Notes: generated from the letters alone by a model not told the origin. A stretch of 46,438 nucleotides of DNA from Bacteroidales bacterium (GCA_031260565.1 JAISLH010000025.1:1-46438); one strand, 5' to 3'. Shown: positions 16,643-25,074, counted from the stretch's first letter. Translations and numbers: made by a program.

Positions 16643-17470
16643 CTACCTGCTTCCGCTATTTATTTGCTTTGAAGGAACTACCAAAACAGGAAAATGCGAC
16701 AGGTTTATCATCTGCAAAGCGTAAGGACCAAGAAAAAGCATATTGGTAAATGTTTTTTCCTGTTCTTTCATAATGACAATCATATCGGCGTCTATTTCCT
16801 TAGCGTAGTCAAGAGTAGTAATGGTTGAGTTTTCGCTATCACGATAATCAACATTGCATCGCATATTTTTCTCTTTCAAAAGCTTCTCCACGCTTTCCAC
16901 ATAGCCCTTTACAATTTTCTTTAAATCCTTTGACTTAAAAGAAAACAATCCCAAAACAAATATCTCTGCCTTTGGAAACATTTTGGCAAATTCTATTGTC
17001 CAAGGAACTTTCTGACGTGTATCGGCAGTGCTGTCAATAGGGAGAATGATTTTTTCCAATGCTTTGTCGAATTCAAAGTTTTCTCTCACTGCCAAAACAG
17101 GAACAGAGCAGCCAGCAATAGTTTTGTATGCGTTAGCTCCTGCAAATGTTTCATCAAAACCACTCTTGCCATGCGTTCCTATAACCAACAGGCTGGCGTT
17201 TCTTTTTGATACGACTTCACTCAAAGCCGTAGATACTTTACCTTGAACAGTAAGATAAGAAATCTGTTTGCCGTGCAACAAAGGAGCACAAGCGGCAACC
17301 AAATTATCAAATCTTGCTGTTACTTCTTCCGTTGTCTCACCAGCTACTTCCACCCATACCATAAGAATATTCGCCCCAGTACGGTTGGCGACATCAACAG
17401 CCAGATGTAATGCTTTTTCCGAAGTGGAAGAAAAGTCAATTCCTACAATAATTTCTGATAACATAACCAT
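16643..17470 (-). CDS. universal stress protein with two Usp domains
   Basis: This 275-residue cytosolic protein has two tandem Usp domains (about 3-145 and 150-270). The first domain has the ATP-binding signature G-x2-G-x9-G at GTHGKSGFDETFAG, but the serine or threonine that normally follows the last glycine is alanine. The second domain lacks the signature, as is common in tandem Usp proteins where one domain is degenerate. Either of two start codons, six bases apart (17470 or 17464), could be used. A divergent promoter region is shared with ruvB. Confidence 0.9.
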   Translation of the reverse strand: MVMLSEIIVGIDFSSTSEKALHLAVDVANRTGANILMVWVEVAGETTEEVTARFDNLVAACAPLLHGKQISYLTVQGKVSTALSEVVSKRNASLLVIGTHGKSGFDETFAGANAYKTIAGCSVPVLAVRENFEFDKALEKIILPIDSTADTRQKVPWTIEFAKMFPKAEIFVLGLFSFKSKDLKKIVKGYVESVEKLLKEKNMRCNVDYRDSENSTITTLDYAKEIDADMIVIMKEQEKTFTNMLFLGPYALQMINLSHFPVLVVPSKQINSGSR

Positions 17471-17482
17471 ATTTTTTTTAAT

Positions 17483-17490
17483 GATTTCAA
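17483..17490 (-). promoter_or_regulatory. possible promoter of the usp-SPOR unit
   Basis: The minus strand reads GACTTTTG, one mismatch from the TAnnTTTG box, 13 bases upstream of the first possible start. The position is plausible but the box is imperfect. Confidence 0.35.
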
Positions 17491-17520
17491 CACAAAAGTC
17501 GTTCTTTGGTAAAAAGTTAT

Positions 17521-17528
17521 TACTTTTG
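17521..17528 (+). promoter_or_regulatory. ruvB promoter, -7 box
   Basis: TACTTTTG matches the consensus 77 bases before the ruvB ATG, giving a leader of about 70 bases. A TTTG at 17495-17498 lies 22 bases upstream, slightly far for a -33 element. Confidence 0.5.
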
Positions 17529-17604
17529 CATTTTCAATCTGTTTTACGGCAGCAAATTTAGATATTTTATTTTAATTAAATAACCATTTGACAAGATTTT
17601 TTTT

Positions 17605-18630
17605 ATGAATGACAATCTAAACCCAGACACATCAAGGCTTAATGCAAGTGAAAAAGAATACGAAAAAGCTCTTCGACCGCTCTATTTTGATAGTTTCGCA
17701 GGACAAAATCAAATTATAGACAATCTAAAAATCTTTGTCGCTGCGGCAAAAGAACGTAACGAAAGTTTAGACCACGTATTGCTTCACGGACCTCCCGGCT
17801 TGGGCAAGACAACTCTTTCACACATCATAAAAAACGAATTAGGCGTCAATCTCAAACTCACATCCGGTCCCGTACTCGACAAACCCGGCGAATTGGCTGG
17901 CATATTGACCAATCTGGAACAAAATGACGTCCTCTTCATTGACGAAATCCACCGACTGTCTCCCGTAGTTGAGGAATACCTTTACTCAGCTATGGAAGAT
18001 TATAAAATAGATATACTGATAGAGTCAGGTCCCAACGCCCGCAGTGTGCAAATCACCTTAAACCCTTTTACACTTATCGGCGCAACTACACGTTCTGGCT
18101 TGCTGACTGCCCCATTGCGTTCCCGCTTCGGAATAACCTGCAGGCTACAATACTACGACCACAAAACCCTTAACTCAATCATCAAACGCTCCGCCTCAAT
18201 CCTTGACACACCTATTGACGATGAAGCAGCCATTGAAATATCCCGCAGGTCAAGAGGCACTCCCCGCATAGCCAATCTTTTGTTGAGACGTGTAAGAGAC
18301 TTTGCCCAGATAAAGGGTGATGGAGTTATCACGCTGAAAATAGCACGTATTGCCTTGGAAGCCTTGAATGTAGATAAGAATGGCTTGGATGAAATGGACA
18401 ACCGCATACTTGCCACCATAATTGACAAATTCAAGGGAGGACCTGTTGGAATCACCACAATATCTACGGCAGTTGGCGAAGACACTGGCACGATTGAGGA
18501 GGTATATGAGCCATTTCTCATACAGGAAGGCTTTCTTATGCGGACGCCACGTGGGAGAGAAGCCACTATGTTAGCCTATCAGCATTTGGGAAAGGCGTAT
18601 AAGCGACAGAATCAGAACGATTTATTTTAA
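17605..18630 (+). CDS. ruvB: Holliday junction branch-migration ATPase RuvB
   Basis: RuvB is the hexameric AAA+ motor that drives Holliday junction migration with RuvA. The 341 residues are a standard length. Walker A is GPPGLGKTT (62-70), Walker B is FIDEIHR (111-117), sensor 1 and the arginine region appear in [19 protein letters not shown], and the C-terminal winged-helix domain carries [17 protein letters not shown]. It stands alone, with no ruvA or ruvC in the window. Confidence 0.98.
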   Translation: MNDNLNPDTSRLNASEKEYEKALRPLYFDSFAGQNQIIDNLKIFVAAAKERNESLDHVLLHGPPGLGKTTLSHIIKNELGVNLKLTSGPVLDKPGELAGILTNLEQNDVLFIDEIHRLSPVVEEYLYSAMEDYKIDILIESGPNARSVQITLNPFTLIGATTRSGLLTAPLRSRFGITCRLQYYDHKTLNSIIKRSASILDTPIDDEAAIEISRRSRGTPRIANLLLRRVRDFAQIKGDGVITLKIARIALEALNVDKNGLDEMDNRILATIIDKFKGGPVGITTISTAVGEDTGTIEEVYEPFLIQEGFLMRTPRGREATMLAYQHLGKAYKRQNQNDLF

Positions 18631-18677
18631 CGGCTTTTTCGTTCATTTTACCCTTTCAATAATTGGTCAAAATGAAT

Positions 18678-18832
18678 GACGTCAAAGAAAAAATTCTTTC
18701 ACGTCAAAGAAAAAATTAATTGACGCCAAAGAAAAAATTCTTTCACGTCAAAAAAAAAATTCTTTCACGCCAAAAAAAAATTTCTTTGACGTCAATTAAT
18801 TTTTTCTTTGACGTCAATTAATTTCGTGTGTT
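18678..18832. repeat. 22-bp TGACGTCA-type phased array
   Basis: ACGTC or ACGCC cores occur at 18679, 18701, 18723, 18745, 18767, 18789 and 18811, exactly 22 bases apart. The first five units run GACGTCAAAG then A-rich and TTCTTTC; the last two are in the opposite orientation (TTTCTTTGACGTCAATTAAT), so the block can fold back on itself. TGACGTCA is a perfect palindrome. It lies in the 422-base gap between ruvB and rpsA. Confidence 0.93.
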
Positions 18833-18910
18833 TTTCACTTGTGGCAACAAATGAAACAATGGATTGATTATTATGTTGTTATGGCAAAATAAATAAATGA
18901 ACGGCGGTAA

Positions 18911-18946
18911 TGCTTCATTCATTTGGACAGATGAATGAATGAAGCA
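18911..18946. repeat. 12-bp inverted repeat
   Basis: TGCTTCATTCAT (18911-18922) pairs perfectly with ATGAATGAAGCA (18935-18946) around a 12-base loop. It has no T-run, so it is not an obvious terminator. It lies between the phased array and the rpsA terminator. Confidence 0.7.
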
Positions 18947-18973
18947 GTCTGACGAGTGAAAATACCACAAAAG

Positions 18974-19001
18974 AAAAAGGGCAGTCTGTTACGACCACCC
19001 T
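18974..19001 (-). terminator. rpsA terminator
   Basis: On the minus strand AGGGTGGTC and GACTGCCCT form an interrupted stem (AGGG/CCCT and GTC/GAC, with TG opposite TG) followed by TTTTTC. It lies about 50 bases beyond the rpsA stop. Confidence 0.65.
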
Positions 19002-19052
19002 TACTATTAACATCAATAAATTAAAACTTTATGAAACTAAAGTCTTATTTTC

Positions 19053-21056
19053 CTATTCCTTAATGTCGGATTGTTCAGTTGGTTCTTCGGGTTGTTGGGT
19101 TGGTTCTTCCTTTGCAGGCTCTTCAACCACTGCTTCAACAGGCTCTGCTACAGATTCAATAACCTCAACTTCAGGTTCAGCGGCTTCAACTTTGGCTTCA
19201 GTTTCCTCAACCTTTGGTTCAGCTTCTTCTACCTTTGGTTCAACCTCTTTCTTAACCCTTTTAGCAGGCTTTTTCTCAGTAACATTTTCCTCAGCCTTCA
19301 TCATCTCTTCCTTCAATGAAGCAAAGGCGTCAAGGTCTCCAAGAGTTGTTCTCTCAACAGCGTCATTGTTCTTCTTCATTGCAGCAGCGCCGGTGATGTT
19401 TCTTTCGGCTGTTGGCTCTTCCTGCTTCCATGTTCTGGTGTGAGAAAGGATTATCTTCTTGTTGTCTTTGGAAAATTCTCTTACAACGAAGTCTAACTGG
19501 TCTTCAATCTTTGCCTTGCTCTTGTCTTCCTTTTGAAGCTGAGATTTAGGGCAAAGTCCTTCAACGCCATACGGCAAAGCAATGATCGCACCGCCTTTTT
19601 CCTGCATAGAAACGACCGTTCCCTTATGCACAGAGCCGACAGTAAAGATGCTTTCGAAGACATCCCAAGGATTATCTTCCAATTGCTTGTGTCCAAGACT
19701 TAGTTTGTGTGTGTCAGGATTTACTTCCAGAACCACAACTTGCATTTTCTCGCCAACCTTTGTAAATTCGGCAGGGTGTTTTATCTTCTTTGACCAAGAC
19801 AAATCAGAGATATGAATTAAGCCGTCAATGCCTTCATCCAACTCAACGAAGATACCAAAGGTAGTAAAGTTACGAACAACAGCCTCATGCTTGCTTCCCA
19901 CAGGATATTTCTCTGCGATGTTAATCCAAGGGTCAGGCATAAGTTGTTTGATGCCCAAACTCATCTTGCGCTCCTCACGGTCAAGCGTCAGGATAGCTGC
20001 TTCCACTTCGTCTCCTACTTTTAAGAAATCGTGAGCTGTTCGTAGGTGCTGACTCCATGACATTTCCGTTACGTGAATAAGACCTTCTACGCCAGGTATT
20101 ATTTCAATGAATGCACCATAATCGGTAACCACTACAACTTTTCCTTTCACCTTATCTCCCGGTTGAAGGTTTGCGTCAAGTGATTCCCAAGGGTGAGGAG
20201 TCAGTTGTTTTAATCCTAAGGCTATACGTTTCTTGCTTTCATCAAAATCAAGGATTACAACCTTTAGTTTTTCGTCTAAACTAATTATTTCTTCAGGGTG
20301 ATTGATTCTTCCCCAAGAAATATCAGTAATATGTACCAATCCATCAATACCACCCAAATCAACAAAAGCACCATAAGAAGTAATGTTCTTCACAACTCCT
20401 TCCAAGACCTGACCTTTTTCAAGCCCTGCCATTATTTCAACCTTTTGTGCTTCTATCTCATCTTCTATTAAAGCCTTATGTGATACAACTATGTTCTTAA
20501 ACTCGTGATTAACTTTCACTATCTTAAATTCCATAATCTTATCAACATAAACGTCATAATCACGGATAGGTTTTACGTCAATCTGACTGCCGGGTAAGAA
20601 CGCCTCAATGCCATAAACATCAATGATAAGACCACCTTTGGTACGGCTTTTAACGTATCCATTGATGATTTCACCTTTTTCAAAACTTGTAAGGGCTCTT
20701 TCCCAAGATTTAAGGAAGCGTGCAGTTTTGTGAGATAAAATTAGCTGACCATTAGAGTCCTCTTGATTTTCCACATAAACCTCTACTTTGTCGCCAACCT
20801 TCAAATCCGGATTGTAGCGAAACTCAGCAATAGGAATGATACCGTCTGACTTGAAGCCGATATTAACCACAACTTCGCGATTGTTTTTTGCCACAACAAC
20901 TCCTTCTATTACTTCGGAATCATTCAAAACATTAAAGGATTTGTCGTAAGCGTCTGACATTTTACTCTGTTCGTCCTGCGAATAATTCACAGCGTTTTTG
21001 CCCAACGAAGACCAATCAAAATCTTCCAAAGGGCGAATGTCTTTTAAGTTTTTCAT
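19053..21056 (-). CDS. rpsA: 30S ribosomal protein S1
   Basis: S1 binds mRNA on the 30S subunit and helps it enter the ribosome. In Bacteroidetes, which lack strong Shine-Dalgarno use, this role is probably large. The 667-residue protein has six S1 repeats between about 45 and 555, seen as recurrent G-x-V-x5-GAFV(D/E)L and GL(I/V)H(I/V)(T/S)(D/E)(I/M)SW segments; the first and last are more divergent. A tail of about 75 residues (592-667) is made of E, P, V and A repeats with KVEE-type motifs, longer and more acidic than in most S1 proteins. A structured leader lies upstream. Confidence 0.95.
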   Translation of the reverse strand: MKNLKDIRPLEDFDWSSLGKNAVNYSQDEQSKMSDAYDKSFNVLNDSEVIEGVVVAKNNREVVVNIGFKSDGIIPIAEFRYNPDLKVGDKVEVYVENQEDSNGQLILSHKTARFLKSWERALTSFEKGEIINGYVKSRTKGGLIIDVYGIEAFLPGSQIDVKPIRDYDVYVDKIMEFKIVKVNHEFKNIVVSHKALIEDEIEAQKVEIMAGLEKGQVLEGVVKNITSYGAFVDLGGIDGLVHITDISWGRINHPEEIISLDEKLKVVILDFDESKKRIALGLKQLTPHPWESLDANLQPGDKVKGKVVVVTDYGAFIEIIPGVEGLIHVTEMSWSQHLRTAHDFLKVGDEVEAAILTLDREERKMSLGIKQLMPDPWINIAEKYPVGSKHEAVVRNFTTFGIFVELDEGIDGLIHISDLSWSKKIKHPAEFTKVGEKMQVVVLEVNPDTHKLSLGHKQLEDNPWDVFESIFTVGSVHKGTVVSMQEKGGAIIALPYGVEGLCPKSQLQKEDKSKAKIEDQLDFVVREFSKDNKKIILSHTRTWKQEEPTAERNITGAAAMKKNNDAVERTTLGDLDAFASLKEEMMKAEENVTEKKPAKRVKKEVEPKVEEAEPKVEETEAKVEAAEPEVEVIESVAEPVEAVVEEPAKEEPTQQPEEPTEQSDIKE

Positions 21057-21074
21057 TATAAAAATATTGTGATT

Positions 21075-21134
21075 GCTTACTCAATCGGGTTTAACATAAA
21101 CAATTATCTGAACTTTTGTTGTTGCCGAGTAAGC
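21075..21134 (-). promoter_or_regulatory. structured rpsA 5' leader
   Basis: In the leader between promoter and start, GCTTACTC (21127-21134 read on the minus strand) pairs with GAGTAAGC (21075-21082), with CGG and CCG continuing the stem past a small bulge. The enclosed loop is A/U-rich. It ends 18 bases before the start codon. S1 is known to repress its own mRNA in gammaproteobacteria, so this is a candidate autoregulatory site; that role is inference. Confidence 0.5.
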
Positions 21135-21159
21135 GACAAAAAGTCCATTTTTGAGCCTG

Positions 21160-21167
21160 CAAAGGTA
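21160..21167 (-). promoter_or_regulatory. rpsA promoter, -7 box
   Basis: The minus strand reads TACCTTTG, an exact -7 box. It predicts a leader of about 97 bases that contains the hairpin at 21075-21134. Confidence 0.65.
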
Positions 21168-21266
21168 CAATATTTTTTTGAAATACAAAAATATAGGGTC
21201 AATAAGCCTAATTCTTGCCGCCATTAAACAAGGTAAAAAGACACCTTAAAGTATCTTGAACCTATT

Positions 21267-22574
21267 TTAAGGATTTGGAATTGCCATACCCACTCCAAAT
21301 GTAAAGTAAGTATTGGAATAAAAATTGGTTCTTATGCCACCAGCAACATAAAAGCCCGAAAAATATAAAATTAACCCGCAATCAAGCAATGGGTTTATTT
21401 TCCCTTCGGTGCTTGGATTAGGAAAGTTTTCGTCAGGGTTGACCTTGTTAGGTTCTTTCCATGCATCAAAATCAGTATAACTATCCAAAGTATAATCTAA
21501 TGCATGAGAATATTCACTTTGATAAATACTGTAATTAAAAGCATAAGAAAAGCCAACTCCTGCATAAACAGCAAGCGGGAAAACTATTTTGTAAGTGATG
21601 CCTCCTGTTAAATCAAAATTAAATTCTTTTGTTTCATAGAATCTATTGTACTGCCAATCAGGTTCATATTCGGGGTCAAGGAAACCAAATCGTGTAACTC
21701 TTGTTGCGGCATACCAGCCAAGACCTTTGTTTTTTATCATACCGATATTTAATCCAAACAAAGCATTTGTAGAAGGAGACCAGCCAAGTATGAAAGCCGC
21801 AGTTTTCCCTCTTTCATAATGAGATTCAGTAGAGACAGAAGCAACATCTGCAACAGCAGAGGCTAACTGCTTGCTGTTTTTCGTAAATTCGGCTGTCTTC
21901 AAGTCAATTTTAGGATAGCCCAATGGCACACAGTTAGAGCAATAAAAATTGTAATCACTATTGGACACATCATCTCCATTTTGTAATTTGTTCCTAATTT
22001 TGTTGCATTCTTGATACTTCCATTGATTATTGTCTTCTTTTTCTGTGGTCTTTTTTGTCGTTGATGAAGACGACTTTTGCTCTGTCCATGGGTAACCTCT
22101 ACTCCATATATATTTCAGTTCTCCTCCCTGATATTGGTATTCATAATTAGAAATAGCCAACACATTCCAATTATCTCTCTTGAGCATATCTCCTACATCC
22201 TTATTCAATGCCGCATTACATTCATCTCTTGTATCAAATTGAAAAATAAAAGTATAAGGAGGGTCTGGTATCGCATCTGTTTCCTGTTTTATACGAGAAC
22301 TAAAGTTGTCTCTAAAATCTGCCCTCACTAACATATCCACATAGCGACTATTATCATAAGAACCACCTTGGTCTTCAATGTCAATGTGCGATACACGGCA
22401 ATAACCCACCAATGTATATTCTTTTTCTACCGCTTTATATTCGCCATTATTATAAGGGTAATTAGCCATGTGAAATGTGATGTAATAATACACTCTTTTC
22501 GTTTGTCCATTTGCATTAAAGCCTGTAAAAACTATGGCAAATGCCATTACTAAAAATAAATGTTTCGCTTTCAT
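21267..22574 (-). CDS. secreted or outer-membrane protein of unknown function
   Basis: The 435-residue product starts with a signal peptide (MKAKHLFLVMAFAIVFTGFNANGQ). The N-terminal half (25-230) is polar, with many aromatic residues, a threonine/serine/lysine linker near 165-180 (SSSSTTKKTTEKE), and a pair of cysteines in YCSNC. From about 250 to the end, alternating strands such as GWYAATRVTRFG, FDLTGGITYKIVFPLAVYAGVGFSYAF and YFTFGVGMAIP suggest an eight-stranded barrel. I recognise no named family. It is a single gene with its own promoter box (22641-22648). Confidence 0.75.
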   Translation of the reverse strand: MKAKHLFLVMAFAIVFTGFNANGQTKRVYYYITFHMANYPYNNGEYKAVEKEYTLVGYCRVSHIDIEDQGGSYDNSRYVDMLVRADFRDNFSSRIKQETDAIPDPPYTFIFQFDTRDECNAALNKDVGDMLKRDNWNVLAISNYEYQYQGGELKYIWSRGYPWTEQKSSSSTTKKTTEKEDNNQWKYQECNKIRNKLQNGDDVSNSDYNFYCSNCVPLGYPKIDLKTAEFTKNSKQLASAVADVASVSTESHYERGKTAAFILGWSPSTNALFGLNIGMIKNKGLGWYAATRVTRFGFLDPEYEPDWQYNRFYETKEFNFDLTGGITYKIVFPLAVYAGVGFSYAFNYSIYQSEYSHALDYTLDSYTDFDAWKEPNKVNPDENFPNPSTEGKINPLLDCGLILYFSGFYVAGGIRTNFYSNTYFTFGVGMAIPNP

Positions 22575-22640
22575 TTTTAATTAAGGTATTTTAAATTATT
22601 GAAAAAGCAATTGACTTTTCAACAATTTCGTTTCAAGCGA

Positions 22641-22648
22641 CAAAAATA
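22641..22648 (-). promoter_or_regulatory. promoter of the 21267-22574 gene
   Basis: The minus strand reads TATTTTTG, an exact -7 box, 67 bases upstream of the start codon. From 22649 to 22833 I see nothing recognisable. Confidence 0.5.
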
Positions 22649-22833
22649 CAATTTTTATTTCAATTAAGAGCCATAAGGATAAATTTTCCTCTTATACGCC
22701 GTCCGTATATCTACATAATAATGCTGTTATTCAAAGTATTACAATCATTATTAGCTCTATTGCAAAGGCATAATATAGTTTCAATATTTTACATAAATGT
22801 ACTGTTTCACGCTTTTCATAAAAGAAATTTTTG

Positions 22834-22841
22834 TACTTTCG
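22834..22841 (+). promoter_or_regulatory. promoter of small RNA copy 1
   Basis: TACTTTCG within TTTTTGTACTTTCGCAAAAC is one base from the consensus, and the same 20-base context recurs at copy 2 with the exact box TACTTTTG. Confidence 0.6.
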
Positions 22842-22847
22842 CAAAAC

Positions 22848-23048
22848 CAAATTCAAATACGACTATGACAAAACAATATCAAAAAACATCATCATAAATT
22901 ATAGATTTAATGCAACAAAATGCCATTAACAACTATTGCTTTTTAGAGTTGCGAGCCTGATGTTTTTATATGAATTTTATGATATGATATTGTAATAACG
23001 CAATATATAACCCTATGGGGATAAAATAATACTTTATCCCCTTTTTTT
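22848..23048 (+). ncRNA. duplicated structured RNA, copy 1
   Basis: This ~200-nt unit has a promoter, no credible ORF and an intrinsic terminator: GGGGATAAA (23017-23025) pairs with TTTATCCCC (23033-23041), followed by seven T. AAAAACATCA (22882-22891) pairs with TGATGTTTTT (22958-22967), and ATATCA next to it can pair with TGATAT (22980-22985). A smaller hairpin, ATTGT/GCAAT (22989-22993 and 23000-23004), keeps pairing in copy 2 although one base changed (T to C opposite G). From the ATG at 22865 it matches copy 2 at about 94% over 65 bases and about 90% over a second block of ~54, but 22930-22955 is unrelated between copies. A ten-codon ORF starts at 22865; in copy 2 the same frame is 35 codons. 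The type of RNA is unknown. Confidence 0.7.
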
Positions 23049-23065
23049 GCTTTTTGCCAAAATTA

Positions 23066-23146
23066 AAGTGGCGTTTCAGTGTCACGAAACGCCACTTCAA
23101 GAAATTAAAACGGCGTTTCGTTCGGATGAAGTGGCGTTTGGTGAAA
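23066..23146. repeat. GGCGTTTC/GAAACGCC phased array behind RNA copy 1
   Basis: AAGTGGCGTTTC (23066-23077) and GAAACGCCACTT (23086-23097) form a perfect 12-bp hairpin. Further GGCGTTT words start at 23112 and 23133, which is 42 and 63 bases after the first at 23070. The array begins 18 bases after the terminator of the small RNA, as it does at copy 2. Confidence 0.88.
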
Positions 23147-23172
23147 ATGAGTTGAAAAATGAACGAAATAGA

Positions 23173-23210
23173 GCAAAAAAAAGGCTCAGAATAATTAAAT
23201 TCCGAGCCTT
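23173..23210 (-). terminator. terminator of the T9SS cargo gene
   Basis: AAGGCTC (23181-23187) pairs with GAGCCTT (23204-23210), extended past one mismatch by GAAT and ATTC. On the minus strand eight T or more follow. It lies 25 bases beyond the stop at 23235. Confidence 0.88.
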
Positions 23211-23234
23211 AACAAAATTTACATTATATCCTGA

Positions 23235-25034
23235 CTATCTCTTGATAGCAAGTTTCTTTGTTGAAGTGCCTTCACTTGTGATAATTCTTACGAAATACAT
23301 TCCATTATTCAAGGAAGAAGTATTAAGTTCAAAGTTGTTGCTGCCAGCTTTCAAGGCTTTGTCGCCAAGATTGATAACTTCTCTGCCTAACATATCGGCA
23401 ACTGTTATCTGAGCTGTAGTAGCAGCAGCCAAAGATACTTCTAATGTTGTGCTGTTTTGAGCAGGATTAGGGTAAAGCAAGGTTTGATAGATTGAACCAT
23501 TGACGCTTTCCAAACCTACATAGTTTGAAATTTTGAAATCTTTAGATTCTCCAGCACCAAATTGACCATTGGAAGTAACTAAAATATTACCATCACTATC
23601 AACTATTTTGTAGTTTCCTGCACCATAGCCAGCATTTATTCCATCACCGTAAGAATCTTTTATTTCAAAGATATAACAGCCAATAGCCGTAACACTTGTT
23701 AAAACAATAGTATCTGGCTTTGCAGGTGCTGTGCTTACATCTGAATAAGGTCCTCCACTTTGTAAAACGTTTCCATTTATATCATAAAGTTTCCAAGTGG
23801 TTTCAGAGCCATATCTATCACGTTTAAGTAATAGTGTAGGAGTACCATTTCCGTCTGTTAAAGCAGGTTTGTTGATTGTTGCTGAGGTTTGAAGGAAAGG
23901 TGTGTTTGGAGTTGTTCCATTAACCTCATCAATAGTAATGTTTATTGTTGTGTTTTGACCCAAAGTAACAGGCACTTCGTCTAATTCAATAGTTAAATTG
24001 CCAAAAGTAGCAAGACTTCCTGTCCATTGTTTTGGTGCTGCTGCTCCTGTGTAGTTAATGGTCATTGAAGTGATAGTTGTTCCGCAGTTGTTCTTTATGC
24101 TAAACGATGGTTTAGCCAAGTCATTACAACCTAATACCGGCTCAGCCGCAGCTCCCTGCTCAACTATAGTTATTTCAGTAGGAAGGTTGATATAAGTAGG
24201 GGTAATAGTTACACCTGTATATATTTCTTGATGTTCTTTTGTAACGAAAGCTACCAAATGAAGGTCTCCTAACTCAACAGGTATCGCCATGTGGTTGTCT
24301 TGGCTTTCTGTGCCGCTAATTGAAGCAGGAAGGGTGTATTGATAATCTTTTTCAAAAAAGCTTGTTGCCGGAATAGCATTTTCTGTTGGTACGTTAAGTT
24401 CTTCTCCCCATTGACCTGTAAGTAAATGACGAAGCATGTGCATATGACGATATTGTCCGTCAGGTGTCATTTGAGCAGGATACCATTGTGCAGCCCCAAC
24501 CTGTGGTCCTATAATATTGTCTTGTATAAGGGCAACATTAAGATAATTGCTTGCTGTCTCAGCATCTCCTGTGTAATAAACCTCAACATGAACATTCATC
24601 ACGCGAGTAACAGCATCTATTGTTGCCGTTGCTGCAATATTGACAAACGAAGGCATTGCTAAAATAGTATTGCCCATAGTAGGCCACTGACCTCTATCAC
24701 TTGTTGCTGTTGCTGTACCTGAAAATACGTGTCGGTTAATGGTCGCAGCAGGATAGCCTGTCAAGCCTGTCTGACTGCCAATCGCATTTCCCCATGGTGT
24801 AGTGTATCTTACAGCATATCCACCTGTGTGAATATTGATTAGAGACACATCTCCGGGGTGTGCTGCCGCAAATTCATTTGCCCGTCTGTGTCCATCAGGA
24901 CAATATTGGCAATTTACACCGGTGAATTCCTCCAAAACGACTTTCCTGTTTTGAGGTGTCGTGGAGACAATAGTTTGTGCTGTAGCTCCTATTGAAAGGG
25001 CTAAGCCTAAGACTGAAAGTATTAATTTTTTCAT
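23235..25034 (-). CDS. Omp28-related secreted protein with type IX sorting domain
   Basis: The 599-residue product begins with a signal peptide (MKKLILSVLGLALSIGATAQ). An Omp28-like thioredoxin-fold domain follows (about 28-260) with C42-x-x-C45 in FTGVNCQYCPDGHRRA. The middle (about 285-500) contains beta-sandwich segments, including YGDGINAGYGAGNYKI. The last ~80 residues (LYPNPAQNSTTLEVS ... GMYFVRI ... KLAIKR) are a type A C-terminal domain for export by the type IX secretion system, so the protein should reach the cell surface. The CxxC pair suggests a disulfide or redox function, but Omp28 activity is not established. It is a single gene with promoter (25067-25074) and terminator. Confidence 0.92.
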   Translation of the reverse strand: MKKLILSVLGLALSIGATAQTIVSTTPQNRKVVLEEFTGVNCQYCPDGHRRANEFAAAHPGDVSLINIHTGGYAVRYTTPWGNAIGSQTGLTGYPAATINRHVFSGTATATSDRGQWPTMGNTILAMPSFVNIAATATIDAVTRVMNVHVEVYYTGDAETASNYLNVALIQDNIIGPQVGAAQWYPAQMTPDGQYRHMHMLRHLLTGQWGEELNVPTENAIPATSFFEKDYQYTLPASISGTESQDNHMAIPVELGDLHLVAFVTKEHQEIYTGVTITPTYINLPTEITIVEQGAAAEPVLGCNDLAKPSFSIKNNCGTTITSMTINYTGAAAPKQWTGSLATFGNLTIELDEVPVTLGQNTTINITIDEVNGTTPNTPFLQTSATINKPALTDGNGTPTLLLKRDRYGSETTWKLYDINGNVLQSGGPYSDVSTAPAKPDTIVLTSVTAIGCYIFEIKDSYGDGINAGYGAGNYKIVDSDGNILVTSNGQFGAGESKDFKISNYVGLESVNGSIYQTLLYPNPAQNSTTLEVSLAAATTAQITVADMLGREVINLGDKALKAGSNNFELNTSSLNNGMYFVRIITSEGTSTKKLAIKR

Positions 25035-25066
25035 AAAGCGATAAATTTTTATGGTTTTTACGGCTG

Positions 25067-25074
25067 CAAATATA
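25067..25074 (-). promoter_or_regulatory. promoter of the T9SS cargo gene
   Basis: The minus strand reads TATATTTG, an exact -7 box, 33 bases upstream of the ATG and inside the short gap after the stop at 25098. Confidence 0.6.

Noticed and set aside
22865..22897. Ten-codon ORF as a leader peptide of an attenuator
   Set aside because: Attenuation needs a gene downstream of the terminator, but both copies are followed only by a repeat array and a convergent or distant gene.
23047..23412. Plus-strand ORF of 121 residues starting in the small RNA terminator
   Set aside because: It runs through the phased array and into the antisense strand of the T9SS cargo gene, with no coding signature of its own.
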